From Adiantum capillus-veneris (Eukaryota; Streptophyta; Polypodiopsida; Polypodiales; Pteridaceae), in contig CM043950.1 of assembly GCA_014529385.2 (NCBI GenBank), positions 76,053,435-76,117,434 of the forward strand: a DNA stretch of 64,000 nt, read 5' to 3'. The number at the start of each line of letters is the position of its first letter. Position 1 is the first letter of the stretch. The notes beneath the pieces are model-generated. The model saw only the letters and a list, made by a program, of their open reading frames with translations. It was not told where the DNA came from and did no database searches. Positions 45,947 through 56,275 of this stretch are shown here, one piece after another. The position numbers and the translations under genes were made by a program.

Positions 45947-46281
45947 GCTCTTGTGTCTAAGTATGGATGCCAATAATGAGAATGATGATCCCCGCATGTT
46001 TCCTTTCCATTTTGTGCGTCATATCCGTGTGAATATTTGTATTGATAGAAAAATCTTTTATCAGCAAAGAATAGCCCTATTGTTTGGAGCCGAGAGACTT
46101 GGGGAAATCTTGCGCTCTCCTCATCCTGTCATTCTACCCTTACTAGACTATTACCATTCCTTTGATGTGTCGATCTTCATCCTATTTTGAGCTAAGTTGT
46201 GCTAAAGCTCCAAATTGTAATTACCATACTCTATTTTAAAATAAATTGGAGCTGTTTGTGTAATTGTTTACTCTCTCACTT

Positions 46282-47577
46282 ATGGCCTTCCCTAATTTTT
46301 ATGGTAAGCCTGGGGAGGTTGCTCCAGACTTTTTGGATAATTTGGAAATGGCCTTTCTGGTATCGGGAAGGGATGACGAAGCTACCAAGTTAAGGGCCTT
46401 TCCTTTGGTCTTGAGGGAAGGTGCAAAATTATGGTATCAAACTTTGGCACCTGAAGAAAGAAGAGACTGGGAGTCCTTAAAGATGGCCTTCATTGAAGAA
46501 TTTCGCCGCCATGAGCCTCCAGAGGATATATGGAGACAGCTCTTAGAGCTACGCCAAACATCACCCAATGACTATAGAAGCTATGAAGGAAAGTTTTCCA
46601 ACCTGTGGGAGAAATGGTGTGCATCACTAGGTGAAGGAGAAAGGGCGCCAGAATGCCTAAAGAAGGACTGTTTCCTGGCAGGGCTTTACCCCATCCTTCG
46701 AGAAAAGGTAAAAGGTAAATTCCCAGATACCTTTGATAAAGCTATGACTTATGCAAGGGAGAAGGATAGGAAGTTAAAATTCCAAGCTCAACTACAAGGG
46801 GGAATGGAGCCTCCACCGCTAGCTCAACCTACGGCAAGGGTAGTAGCAGGGACAGGAGCAACAGACCAAGAGTCCTCTCAACAAGAATTACTTCAACAAA
46901 TCACCAATCAACTAGAGAGCCTGTCCATCAATCTGGTTCAAGGTGTAAGGGCTCCCCAGCCAGGAAATGAACGAAATAGACAAGAAGGACAAAGGGAAGC
47001 ACGGGAGTACATTTGCTACAACTGTGGAGAGGTAGGTCACGGCATGTATTATTGCCCCCATCCACGACGCTATCAAGGAAATGGTAATCAAAGACGGCCT
47101 CCTCGCCAGCAAGTCACTCCTCCTCGAGCTAGACCACTAAATGGACAAAATGCACACGTGGCTCCACCAATCCAAATATTGAGACCCCCTCCTCCACCAC
47201 CACAAGCACCAGCAGAGATCCCTCCACTACCATCGGGAGGGGAGGACAGGGCTGTCTCTGTCATAAGTCTTGACAATGGTAAGGATAAAGGGAAAGAAAA
47301 AATGGAGGAAGCTGTTGCCATGCCAATAAAGAGAGTTAGGAGACAAAGAACTGATGAAATGGAAGCTTCAGAGCCGGGTAAAGGGAATGTGGGTTCCTCC
47401 CAAGTGATAGGAGACAAGAAAAGGAAGAGTAGTTCAAGGAGGCACATAGGAGTAGAAGACTTTCCACTTAGGGTAGGATCCATACCTTACGACCTGGTAG
47501 CAGATGTGAGTAAGCAAGGACCAAAGATTTCATGGCAGCAACTCCTCCACCTTTCCCCAAAGATGCGTAGAACCTAG
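46282..47577 (+). CDS. Retrotransposon gag (capsid and nucleocapsid)
   Basis: This protein forms the particle that packages element RNA in the cytoplasm. The start MAFPNFYGKPGE (46,282) is preferred over the Met 18 bases upstream because homology starts there. Residues about 10-160 are the gag domain (FLDNLEMAF, LREGAKLWYQTLAPEERRDW, FIEEFRRHEPPEDIWRQL, SYEGKFSNLWEKW, CFLAGL, FPDTFDKAMTYAREKDRKLK). A complete zinc knuckle CYNCGEVGHGMYYC lies at about residues 250-263. A Pro-rich stretch (ILRPPPPPPQAPA) and a basic part (KRVRRQR, KKRKSSSRR) follow. It is open for 431 codons with no defect and ends in TAG, in frame with the protease. Confidence 0.9.
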   Translation: MAFPNFYGKPGEVAPDFLDNLEMAFLVSGRDDEATKLRAFPLVLREGAKLWYQTLAPEERRDWESLKMAFIEEFRRHEPPEDIWRQLLELRQTSPNDYRSYEGKFSNLWEKWCASLGEGERAPECLKKDCFLAGLYPILREKVKGKFPDTFDKAMTYAREKDRKLKFQAQLQGGMEPPPLAQPTARVVAGTGATDQESSQQELLQQITNQLESLSINLVQGVRAPQPGNERNRQEGQREAREYICYNCGEVGHGMYYCPHPRRYQGNGNQRRPPRQQVTPPRARPLNGQNAHVAPPIQILRPPPPPPQAPAEIPPLPSGGEDRAVSVISLDNGKDKGKEKMEEAVAMPIKRVRRQRTDEMEASEPGKGNVGSSQVIGDKKRKSSSRRHIGVEDFPLRVGSIPYDLVADVSKQGPKISWQQLLHLSPKMRRT

Positions 47578-47583
47578 TCTAAG

Positions 47584-48939
47584 ATGGTCAGCACCAGGAG
47601 GGCTAAGGCAAAGTCAGTTGGGTCTATTAGTGCAAGAGGCATGAAGGATATCGTGCCAGTCATTGATGCAGAGATTAAGAGTCAGCGAGTCTCCAATGTG
47701 TACGTAGATGGTGGAGCCGAGATTTGTGTTATGACAGAGAAATTAATGCACAGGTTGGGTTTGGAAGTAAACGAGCAAACTTCCTTACAAGCTAAGATGG
47801 CAAATAATGTAAGGGTGGCTTGTGTGGGAAAGGTTAATGGAGTGAAGGTTTCAGCTTTTGGTGTTGCAATCTCAATTGATGCTTATGTGATCCCAACTAA
47901 GGGGGAGGGCTATCCGCTAATCCTTGGAAGACCTTGGCTTATGGCTATGAAAGCTAGGCAAGATTGGGAGACAGGCTCCCTTGAGTTGCGACCAAATCAT
48001 AAGGTAGGTGGCAAGCAACAAAAAATTGTGTATGACATGAAGCAGGGTAGACAACAAGACCTAGAGATGGAGACTTCTATGGATGAATGGAGCACAAGCA
48101 GCTGCTCTTCATCTGAGGATGAGTCATCTAAGGAGGATGCTAGCTCTTTGGAAGTCATGGGTATAATACTGCGAAACCCAGAAGGAGAAGGTGGTCAAGA
48201 CTCTCTAAAAAAGGAAGAAGCCACAGGCTTAGAGGAGATGCTAGCTAAGGACCTACTAGAAGAAGAGAGAGAACCCTATTTGCAGGTACTAAAGAAGCAT
48301 GCTGGCCTCTTTATAACTGATTACGAGCACATTAAAGGAGTGACGGTAACCCAACACCATATCCAATTAAAGGAAGGTGCCGTCAACCTTGTTGGTAATG
48401 AGGTATTTGCACAGGTTGAAGCTCTAGGAGGTCATGTTTCTGAGTATAAAGAGATGGTTGTGGAGACGTTTACAGAGGGTTTGGATATAGGTTTGAAAAG
48501 TGATCAGGTTTGCTTGGCTATGCAGCAAGTGGAGGCAAATGGCAGGGTCTTGCTATGTTATGTGATGCTATGGATACATGTGTTATTGGAGGTTGCTTTA
48601 CATATATTTTTGTGTCAATGGCGAGATTTTTTTGAAGTGGACTATACCATGGAGGGTTCTGTAGCAGATGGTAGGATAGCTGCTTATGATTCAGGTTTCT
48701 CAAGTGATGGCAAGTATGCTTATAATGGACACGAAGGATTATGGATGCAGGGTGACGAAGCTCCGTGCTATAAAGAGCTGAAAGGGTGGCCTGTCTATTG
48801 GCCTACAAGTGCAAAGGAAGGCTTGGATATACATGTTTTACAGGTTGATGGCAATGAGCAATGCTTTACTTTTGATCCAGGTGGATTCTACACCATGCGT
48901 GGGGGAGCTTTGAGCTTTCCATTTGACCCTGGAGGGTGA
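47584..48939 (+). CDS. Retropepsin-like protease with an unrecognised C-terminal extension
   Basis: An open frame of 451 codons in the same frame as gag, after a single TAG. The aspartic protease core has VYVDGGAEICVMTEKLMHRL (about residues 39-58), the plant gypsy DGGA form of the active site, and the second-half block YPLILGRPWLMAMKARQDW (about 110-130). An acidic Ser/Glu-rich linker follows. LKKHAGLFITDYEHIKG and HHIQLKEGA (about 235-263) match the segment just before gypsy RT. Then homology ends abruptly: about 188 residues follow that I cannot assign, with a repeated FDPGG (FTFDPGG and FPFDPGG). Protease processing of gag is inferred. No RT, RNase H or integrase follows. Confidence 0.8.
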   Translation: MVSTRRAKAKSVGSISARGMKDIVPVIDAEIKSQRVSNVYVDGGAEICVMTEKLMHRLGLEVNEQTSLQAKMANNVRVACVGKVNGVKVSAFGVAISIDAYVIPTKGEGYPLILGRPWLMAMKARQDWETGSLELRPNHKVGGKQQKIVYDMKQGRQQDLEMETSMDEWSTSSCSSSEDESSKEDASSLEVMGIILRNPEGEGGQDSLKKEEATGLEEMLAKDLLEEEREPYLQVLKKHAGLFITDYEHIKGVTVTQHHIQLKEGAVNLVGNEVFAQVEALGGHVSEYKEMVVETFTEGLDIGLKSDQVCLAMQQVEANGRVLLCYVMLWIHVLLEVALHIFLCQWRDFFEVDYTMEGSVADGRIAAYDSGFSSDGKYAYNGHEGLWMQGDEAPCYKELKGWPVYWPTSAKEGLDIHVLQVDGNEQCFTFDPGGFYTMRGGALSFPFDPGG

Positions 48940-49470
48940 TGCAGTAGCAGATGCTTTTTTCTCTATCTCTATCCTATCTATATAGCCACTATACTATCAT
49001 TTTTCTTATGCAGTCTATAGCTCTATGTTATATAATTCTCTCTATACAGTCATCTTTTACCTAAATAATACTATGGTTGAGCATAGTCTTATGCAGTCTA
49101 TAGCTCTATGTTATATAATTCTCTCTATACAGTCATCTTTTACCTAAATAATACTATGGTTGAGCATGAATGCTCAATGAGGGGTTGGGCAAAAAAAAAA
49201 AAAAGGAAAAAAAGAGAAGAAAAAAAGAAAAAAAGAGAATGCTACCAGTGAAAGCGGATATTGACAATGGATGGGGTATGGCTTTCAAGGGTCTAGAGAC
49301 CAGTTGTTAGTCATGGATGGATACAATTATTCATCAGAAAGGACTAAACAGGGTGCATCAGCCAAGAAAGCAGTAACATGGCAAATTCAATTGGTACCAG
49401 GTGGGTAAGTATTCAAGAGAACCCTATTGTAGCACAACCTACAGCTAGAGGCATCAAATACCTCTAGCTT
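48940..49470. other. Non-coding 3' part of the gag-protease element
   Basis: It contains a tandem duplication of 83 bp (CTTATGCAGTCTATAGCTC at 49,005 and 49,088) and an A/G-rich stretch (about 49,188-49,240). No RT or integrase homology is visible. Confidence 0.7.
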
Positions 49471-49486
49471 AAGGGGGAGGGCTATA
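49470..49486 (+). promoter_or_regulatory. Polypurine tract
   Basis: AAGGGGGAGGGCTATA directly precedes the right LTR. Confidence 0.85.
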
Positions 49487-50956
49487 TGATGCATGGTTTT
49501 TAGTGAAGATGCAATAAAGGCACAATCAGTTGTTGAGGAGATCAGGATACTCTAGTCCAAGGGATCTCGAAATAGAAGAAAAATCTACTTCACAAGCACC
49601 AAAGAGTAAAAAGTGCCATGGACAGAAGATACGTGGGAACGAGCTCTTATGCATGCCTACAACCTATATCTTACAGAATAGCCCATTTTCGTGTGGACTC
49701 ACAGCACAGCATACTCCGTTTTCACTTTTTTACTGATAGTAAATATGTTTTACCACAGTAAATTTTTTTACCTACAGTAAATATTTTTCACCTACATGGT
49801 AAATACAAATCACTTTTTACCTACAGTAACTTTTTCTACCCATGATAAATATTTTTTACTGCACCATAAGTATTTGGTAGGTAACAGTTCACTGTTACTA
49901 GAAGCAGCGATTGGGCATCAACAATGCAGTTACAGGAGGAGAAAAGGAGAAAATCTTATGGTAAAGGTGAGTCAACAGGGATAAAGACTTTTGTAGTTGA
50001 AAAGAGACATGCTGATTTTTTCAAAGAACACATGCCAAAAGAAGCCATGATTGAGGATTTTTTGAGAATTTGATATTCAGGAGGACCCAACAGGTCCCCC
50101 CCTGACATGTGCAGAACCTCCAGTTTCAACAACCACCTTACCTGCTCTTAAATGCTGGTCAAGGCCTTATCCCCATATGTCACAATCAGAAAAATCGGCA
50201 TTTACCCTCCCCTCTCACATCACTCTAGAGAATATCTTGATGGTGACATATCAGGTGACCTCAATCTGTTGACCACCCTAGGCAAAAAGTAACCCCAATC
50301 AGCGGATTTAAGCATGTTTATCCCTAATCCTAAACCCTCTCAGAAACCTATATAAGGAGGCCTTCTCTCACTCAAAACCAACACTTCATCCCCTTCACCA
50401 AGCAATGAAGCTATGAAGACATTGCTCACTACGAGGAGCTATGGATGGAGCTCTACTCTCTCTCCCTCCCTCTCTCTCTCCCTCTAGTATGCTACATTAC
50501 TAGCCCGAAAACCTAAATAAGGAGTCTTCTCTCATGCTCCATGGCCACCATCCTCGCCATCATTCTCTAAGGTATTGATGTGTTGCTAGTAGGATCATAC
50601 CTACTTGCTGGGTTGATTGTTTTTGACAAGGGATTATGCCATCCTTGGCTTGCTTCTCTATATCCTTGTTATGTATGATCAGATGCCGTTGTATTGTTAA
50701 GCTGATGTCTTGTGTATATATATGCTACATAAGGTCCCTAAGCTTCGTTTCTATGTGTTTTGCCATATGTTTTGATGCCATCATAATGCCAGAAGTCTCA
50801 CTTGCCTATGTGTACTATGTGTGAGGTCCCTAAACCTCTTAATTTAGGGTGGTGCCCCCTTTGTTTTGTTCTTTGCTTGTTTGCATGAGGCGTGGTTTGT
50901 GGAGTGTGCACGAGTACAGAGGCCACCTGATTGCACTGCTCTTTTTCCCGCCATTA
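49487..50956 (+). repeat. Right LTR of the gag-protease element
   Basis: It aligns from TGATGCATGG to TTTCCCGCCATTA with the left LTR. An open frame of 62 codons at 50,636-50,824 is also present in the left LTR (44,830-45,018) with one change. It is Cys-rich and hydrophobic, shows no family, and is best read as LTR sequence. Confidence 0.93.
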
Positions 50957-51275
50957 TGTTGTACTTCAACAAACAACTTGGGATATGGACTTTGTGAGAG
51001 AGTCAATCCAAATAACCTGCCTTGTAGTACTTGATCTTTATTTGTGAATGTTTTTTTGTAGGATGTATGTCCCACTAGTTGGGATTGGAGTTCCAAAGCT
51101 GGTTGCTTGATGGTTGGGTTACTTTGACTTTCTTTGATGGGAGGTGGTGCCACTTTATGCTGTGCAAGATATAGTGATATGCAGTGCATTAATTAGTTAT
51201 TTAGGTGGAGATGGTGCTTTCGGGACCATGGGTGGGTTTTATCATAGCAAAGGGATGGGTACTTGCCTTATCTTA
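50957..51275. other. No recognisable gene
   Basis: Spacer between the right LTR and the presumed left end of CACTA-B. A 116-codon minus frame straddles the LTR end and has no support. Confidence 0.5.
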
Positions 51276-51595
51276 CACTATGAAAATCTCCAAGTGTTTA
51301 CCGCGCTGTTTTACCCGATTTGTAGAGAGAAGGTGCAAATTCAATTAGAGAAACAAGAGAGAGGAGTGCGGGGGGTTCATTTTTTTTAAAAGAATTACCG
51401 CGACTTTCTTAGCTGTTATTACCACTTTTATTACCGCGTTTATTACCATTGTTATATCCGACTGCCAAATTTAGCGCCTAAACTTTCAAATTCTGGCTTA
51501 ACCCCTTCCCCCCCCCCCCCCCCCTTCAAATTTTGGTGTTTCCCTCATCTCAAAAGAAATTAAAGAATATTGTATATAATTTTCAAATATAAAAA

Positions 51596-51597
<2 letters not shown>

Positions 51598-51684
<87 letters not shown>

Positions 51685-51694
51685 GGGGGGGGGG
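51598..51694. repeat. (GA)n microsatellite followed by about 21 G
   Basis: About 38 GA units run directly into a G-run. A run of 17 C lies 75 bp upstream (51,508-51,524). Run lengths are unsafe. Confidence 0.95.
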
Positions 51695-51783
51695 ACAAGG
51701 AGGCGGGAGATATAAGATTACACGTGGTTACAAATAAAATAATCATTGTCAATTGATTAACATAATTGAGCATATTCTCAAAT

Positions 51784-52596
51784 CTAGAGAGAGGAAGAGG
51801 AGGGAGAGAGAGGTGAATGGATTACAAGACCAAAAAACTTTGTAATTGCAAAATGTTTATGAATCATCTTCCAAACGATCTCTACATCATCCAATTCTAA
51901 GCCCATGGCTCCTAAATCAATAAAGAGAGAAACATAATTGTCGTTTGTGGATGCATTGCCAGCTTCATCATTTTCGAGTTCGTCATCCTTCATCTCATCA
52001 TTTTCATCATCATGGCAATCATCCTCGCTAAGACTTGATGCCACCGGACTTGATTCATCGACCTCCCTCTCCTCTGTTTTCACCTCATCCAAAGTCGGAG
52101 GTGGAAGAGGTTCGAAGATAGTCTGCAGCTCATTAGTGGAAAAAATGGTTCTCCCCTGAGGTGTTACGGAAATTATGAACCAACGTTTTGGTTGATGGAT
52201 TGCTGGGATATAGATGACCTATAAAATAGAAGCTCAAAGTGAGTAACATTGATATAACTAACTCCACAAGCAAATAAGAATTAAAAAAAATTACATGTCA
52301 CTCACCTGCTCACAATTGCACGGTAAAACTAAATTTTCATACCTCCCTGTGTGATGCACACTAGAGTCCACCATGTAGAGGCCATTCTCATGTCGTCTAG
52401 ACACATTTGCAAACCAGTTGCACTCGAAGATGAAGGTATGAAAGGTTTTAAAATTAACCTTTAGTATCCTTTCAATACTTCCACAGTACCTGGCTTCATC
52501 AGCGTCTGTGTCAAAATTGCCCACGATGGCACAATCCATGGTGGTTCTACGCTCGTCAATGTGGCACGTACGAAAGTGACGACCCTTCGACCACAT
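51784..52596 (-). pseudogene. DUF4216 module and acidic tail of the CACTA-B transposase
   Basis: The frame 52,596-52,291 has a CAIVGNFDTDADEARYCGSI segment and RILKVNFKTFHTFIFECNWF, the DUF4216 core equivalent to FDMFIFDFKWF in CACTA-A. An intron-like break follows, and 52,092-51,784 gives an acidic part (DEVKTEEREVDESSP, DDCHDDENDEMKDDELEND). It sits 3' of the DUF4218 remnant. The absence of the middle of DUF4216 and the short pieces suggest decay plus introns. Confidence 0.75.
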
Positions 52597-52706
52597 AGAG
52601 TTAAAGGCAAGGCACTACAAAATAGAAAAATATATTAATGTATCGAATACATATTAAAGATAATTTCAAGAAATAGCGAGACAATATGGTTTAGGTATAT
52701 GAGTAC

Positions 52707-53390
52707 TCAGCCTCGTGCATACTCCCATTCTTTGTTGGGGATGTCTTCTCCTCGCGCTTTTTTCTCGGTCATGCTCTCATGAATCCACTCTGCACTAAGG
52801 AGATCTGTGAAACATGCAAGGTGTCTAGGCACTGGGGGTTCCCTCCTTCCTCCATGTGCTTGTTTCCATGCTTCCCTCTCTTGAAAACGCCTTGCCTTTG
52901 CCACTATCCACAAGTCCACCCACTTGCAAAAGTTATCGACCACTCGTGATAGATTCATATCCATGTTAAGTAGTTGCCCCTTTCCACTTGTCAAGTGTGA
53001 AGTCATCCTTTCATCTTCCTTGTCTGAACACATGCGAGGCATTGAAGGATTAATTTATGCCAAATACTCTAATATGTAAAAAAATGCCTCTTGACCAATC
53101 CACCCTTCGGCCATACATGCCTCTGGTTGAGACCGTAGCCCCACAGAATCTTTGAGAGTCTTTAAAAACATCTCTAAGAAGAACATCCATCATGCGTGCA
53201 CTACTCCGCATATAGCTATCTCCTCTACCATGTGAACCATGAGGTGAATTTGAATAAGAAGGACCGATCGAGGAAATGCATCTTTAATGGCACACACAGT
53301 TTCTATTGCAAGTGTTTGAGCAGCAGGGATAACATCTATTTTGATTTCCTTGGAGCTCACAAATCTGCAAGAAAACAGACAAGGATACAC
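52707..53390 (-). pseudogene. DUF4218 region of the CACTA-B transposase, broken
   Basis: Frames in order: PRSVLLIQIHLMVHMVEEIA followed by ICGVVHA (53,390-53,190), in the position of the H-L-x-V-H and G-P-V boxes; then RMCSDKEDERMTSHLTSGKG and VVDNFCKWVDLW (53,042-52,707). The W-M-x-x-x-E-R and E-x-x-M-A-E boxes lie between 53,190 and 53,090 with several stops. The order and strand match the gene in CACTA-A. Confidence 0.7.
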
Positions 53391-53765
53391 TAAGTGCTAG
53401 TTGAAATTATTGTGTACATAAAAAAGGTGTAGTTGAGTGGAGTCTTGTGGTGTACCTTACTAGCTCTCCTAGTTTAAAAATAGCGTCTCTGACTTTCTTG
53501 TCCCGACATGTACACATACTCATTGGCAGAATGAACTACAATGTAAATCAGGGAAAGGGAAAGTGAGTGATAGTCATACACATAAACTATAGATAGAATA
53601 GGGAGTATGAAGAACATGAAGCATCTTGTGCCAATCATGGGACTTCAACCCTTACAATTGAATGCTTCCACCCTTCTTCGCTTTTGTGAAATCTCCCTTT
53701 AGCGACCTCATGTATCCTGTTGGTGTGTGAATAGAGGCAATGGTACCCTTCACCTTTTCTATTTC

Positions 53766-55690
53766 TTATTTTGCTAGCACCCATGGTGCTTTAGGAAGCA
53801 CAATATCTCCATTTGGGGCACGCCGTGGAGTAGCAGAGGCAGGGAGACGTTTTAAAAGCCTCAAATCCTCCATCGCACCCAAAGAGTCCTTCTTGCCAAT
53901 AATGTGGTCCCATAGTGTTTGGGCTACATTCTTGAATATGTGCATGGGATCCAAGAGGTGTTGTATTTGTAAGTCCTTCCAATATGGAAGCCTTAAAAAT
54001 ATGGAATATTTTGCCATACCTTTTGGTGGAGGACACGGAGCCGGATTGTTGTTGTGGTGTTCCTCCCAAATGGTTCTCCAATCTGCCATCGTGAGCTTTA
54101 GAGGAGTCTTCCCATTCGTTCGAGCCTTGTGCTTGTTATGCCCTTGGGGTAAGAAACGATGGTTGTTTGGATAGATTACCTTGCACAAGGAATTGGGCCT
54201 CTCCGTCACCAACCATTGACAACAAGTAAAACATGCATTGTGCCCCGATGTGGACAACCCTGCATACATATCATATGGTTAGAGATATGAGTGAACTAAA
54301 TTTACTTAAAGGGAGAGAGGGAAAGAGGGAAAGAGAGATAGAGGAAAGGGGGTTACCAAAAATCTATCCAAGCCAAGGATAGTTGTGCATAGTCTACATA
54401 AGGATTCCCCTCACTTGGGCCTATCTCCCCCCCTTTGCAAGTAAAACATCGACAACAGGAGTGCCTCTCCATAACTCCTACAACTCCTTGATGAGGGACT
54501 CGAGGTAAATGTCAATATTTAACACTTTTTACTTCACTGGCGCAAGCTAGGGAAGAAGTTTATTGCCCTTCTTGGTTGTCTTGCATGGTGGAATATTGTA
54601 GTTTACGATCACCACAGGCCAAGTGCTCCATGAAGTAGACTTGGTGCCGAAGGGGTTGACACCATCACTTGCTAACCTGAGCCTCAAGTGTCGAGGCTCC
54701 AACCCAAACTCTGGACATTGAGTTTCGATGTGCCTCCATGTAGGTGAATCGGCAGCAGGGACATGCATCATTCCATCATTTGAGTGATGGTTTACGTGCC
54801 ACGTGAGAAGCTCCACGATAGACCTGCTTTTAAGTAGGTGTTGGATGCAATGAATTAATGGAAAATTTCTCAATACCTTGCGGGGTAGGTTTGCCCCGCT
54901 CACCCTTGTCTTGTATCATGCCTCCCCGCAGACGGGACATGAGGTAGCATGTGCATGCTCATTGCGATATAGCATGTAATCATTGATGCATGCATGGATG
55001 GGCTCATACTCCATTCCAAGTGCAGTGACAATATTTTGCCCATCTAACTACAACAAGCATGCGTATTAGTATAATTCCTAGAAGATGACACCATAAAGAG
55101 AGAGGGAGAGAGTATATAAAAGCCACATTCCATACTTACAGAAGTAGTGTATCGACACTTGCATTACTCCAATAGTATTTTTCCTACAAGTTGAGTACTT
55201 CCAACGATGCTCGGAGCACGAGTACAATGCACCGTCGTAAAGAGTCGTTTGCGGACTCGTCATCAATCTATCCTCCATTTTGGTAGCCCTTTTAGTGAGG
55301 GCTGACAATCTTCCTCACACACGTCACGCTCATGAGCTAGGAACTCATCACACATGTCGAACATGTGCTCATTCTCTACTGCAAGGTGCGATGAAGACAC
55401 CATAGGAGTTGCTGACATAGAGCCAACGGGAGGATCAACATGCGGTGCACCCAGATCGCCCAGTCGCTTTTGACTCTGCCGTTCCGCCTTGCTTACCGGT
55501 GCACTACCACCGAACACATATCAATGGGGCACCTCCTCAAGCGACGGGTGAGTCGCGCTATCATCTCTCCGAGTGCTTTTCTGACGATGCCAAAGCCCTT
55601 TGTTCTCCACGTGTTCCAAAGCAATGTGCCTCAAGCGAAGGATTGCCCTTTTGCACTTGGCACAAGGACAAGGTAGTTTTTTCTTAAGTC
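53766..55690 (-). pseudogene. TNP2-type transposase of CACTA-B, broken
   Basis: The N-terminal transposase-associated segment PCPCAKCKRAILRLRHIALE lies at about 55,665-55,605. Pieces downstream are a region in place of the PLYEGC box (55,308-55,078), LGMEYEPIHACINDYMLYR (about 55,010-54,950), SCPVCGEA followed by a stop, LLTWHVNHHSNDGMMHVPAA, LRLASDGVNPFGTKSTSWST (about 54,680), then ACFTCCQW, NHRFLPQGH, LRLPYWKDLQIQHLLDPMHI (about 53,990-53,935) and LPKAPWVLAK. The order matches CACTA-A but the DNA is not alike. Stops and frame changes show it is dead, although the open part 54,269-53,766 is 167 codons. Confidence 0.88.
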
Positions 55691-56275
55691 AACGATCTCG
55701 CTCTGGGCCTCCAGGAGGACCACGATCATCCCAATCGATGTCCAGCACACGCGAAAGGTTGTTTACTTGATCATGTGTCCTAAAAAATAAATAATTGGAA
55801 AAGCATTTAGTTCCATTAGAAAAATTACATATAGTTAAAGTCAAAGGGAATAAATGACAATGAGTGTTAAAATCATTTTTAACTAAAAGAGAATTTAAAA
55901 AATGCAATTAATAAACATTTAGAAGTACTACAAAATAAAGTATCCATAAAAAATTAAAAATCTTCATAAAAAAACTCAAAAGACTAAAAAATGAAATAAT
56001 GTATAGCTAAGGGTAGAGGGGGTGGTTTGAACCCCCCCTCCCCCCCCAACCTTGGATTCGCATGTATCCATTTGAAATGACCGGCCGTGGTAATAAATGT
56101 GGTAATAGTGGCGGTAATAAACACGATAATAGCCATAGTAATATCTACGGTGATTACTGGCGCCTAAAAAAGGAAAGAAGCCAGAGTATGCCGCATTTTT
56201 GCAGCATACCCTGCATTCTTGCTCTCCACCATCGCTCCCAAGCTTCCCCCCCCTCCCCTCCCCTCCCAAGGTTTG

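Larger units (their letters stand above)
43644..50956 (+). mobile_element. LTR retrotransposon with gag and protease only
   Basis: This 7,313-bp element has LTRs of 1,508 (43,644-45,151) and 1,470 bp (49,487-50,956). They start TGATGCATGG and end CCATCA and CCATTA. The flanks GGTTG and TGTTG agree at four of five bases, a probable mutated target duplication. A PBS-like TGGTGCCCCCACTG follows the left LTR and a polypurine tract precedes the right one. The internal 4.3 kb encodes an upstream ORF, gag and protease, but no RT, RNase H or integrase. It resembles the TR-GAG class of non-autonomous plant elements. The gag and the extra ORF before it recall Tat/Ogre gypsy elements. Confidence 0.9.
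51276..56140 (-). mobile_element. Second, decayed CACTA element (CACTA-B), ends tentative
   Basis: Both sides carry a shared subterminal motif: TTATTACCGCG, TTATTACCAC and TTTACCGCG at 51,305-51,450, and GGTAATAAATGTGGTAATAG with GCGGTAATAA at 56,090-56,125. The left end may be CACTATG at 51,276. The mirrored position on the right reads CCATAGTA at 56,133-56,140, where the last base would be mutated. The flanking triplets TTA and ATA do not match. Coding pieces on the minus strand are TNP2, DUF4218 and DUF4216. Confidence 0.65.

Noticed and set aside
53740-54174. 144-codon plus-strand frame
   Set aside because: It is antisense to the CACTA-B TNP2 pieces, which have clear homology.
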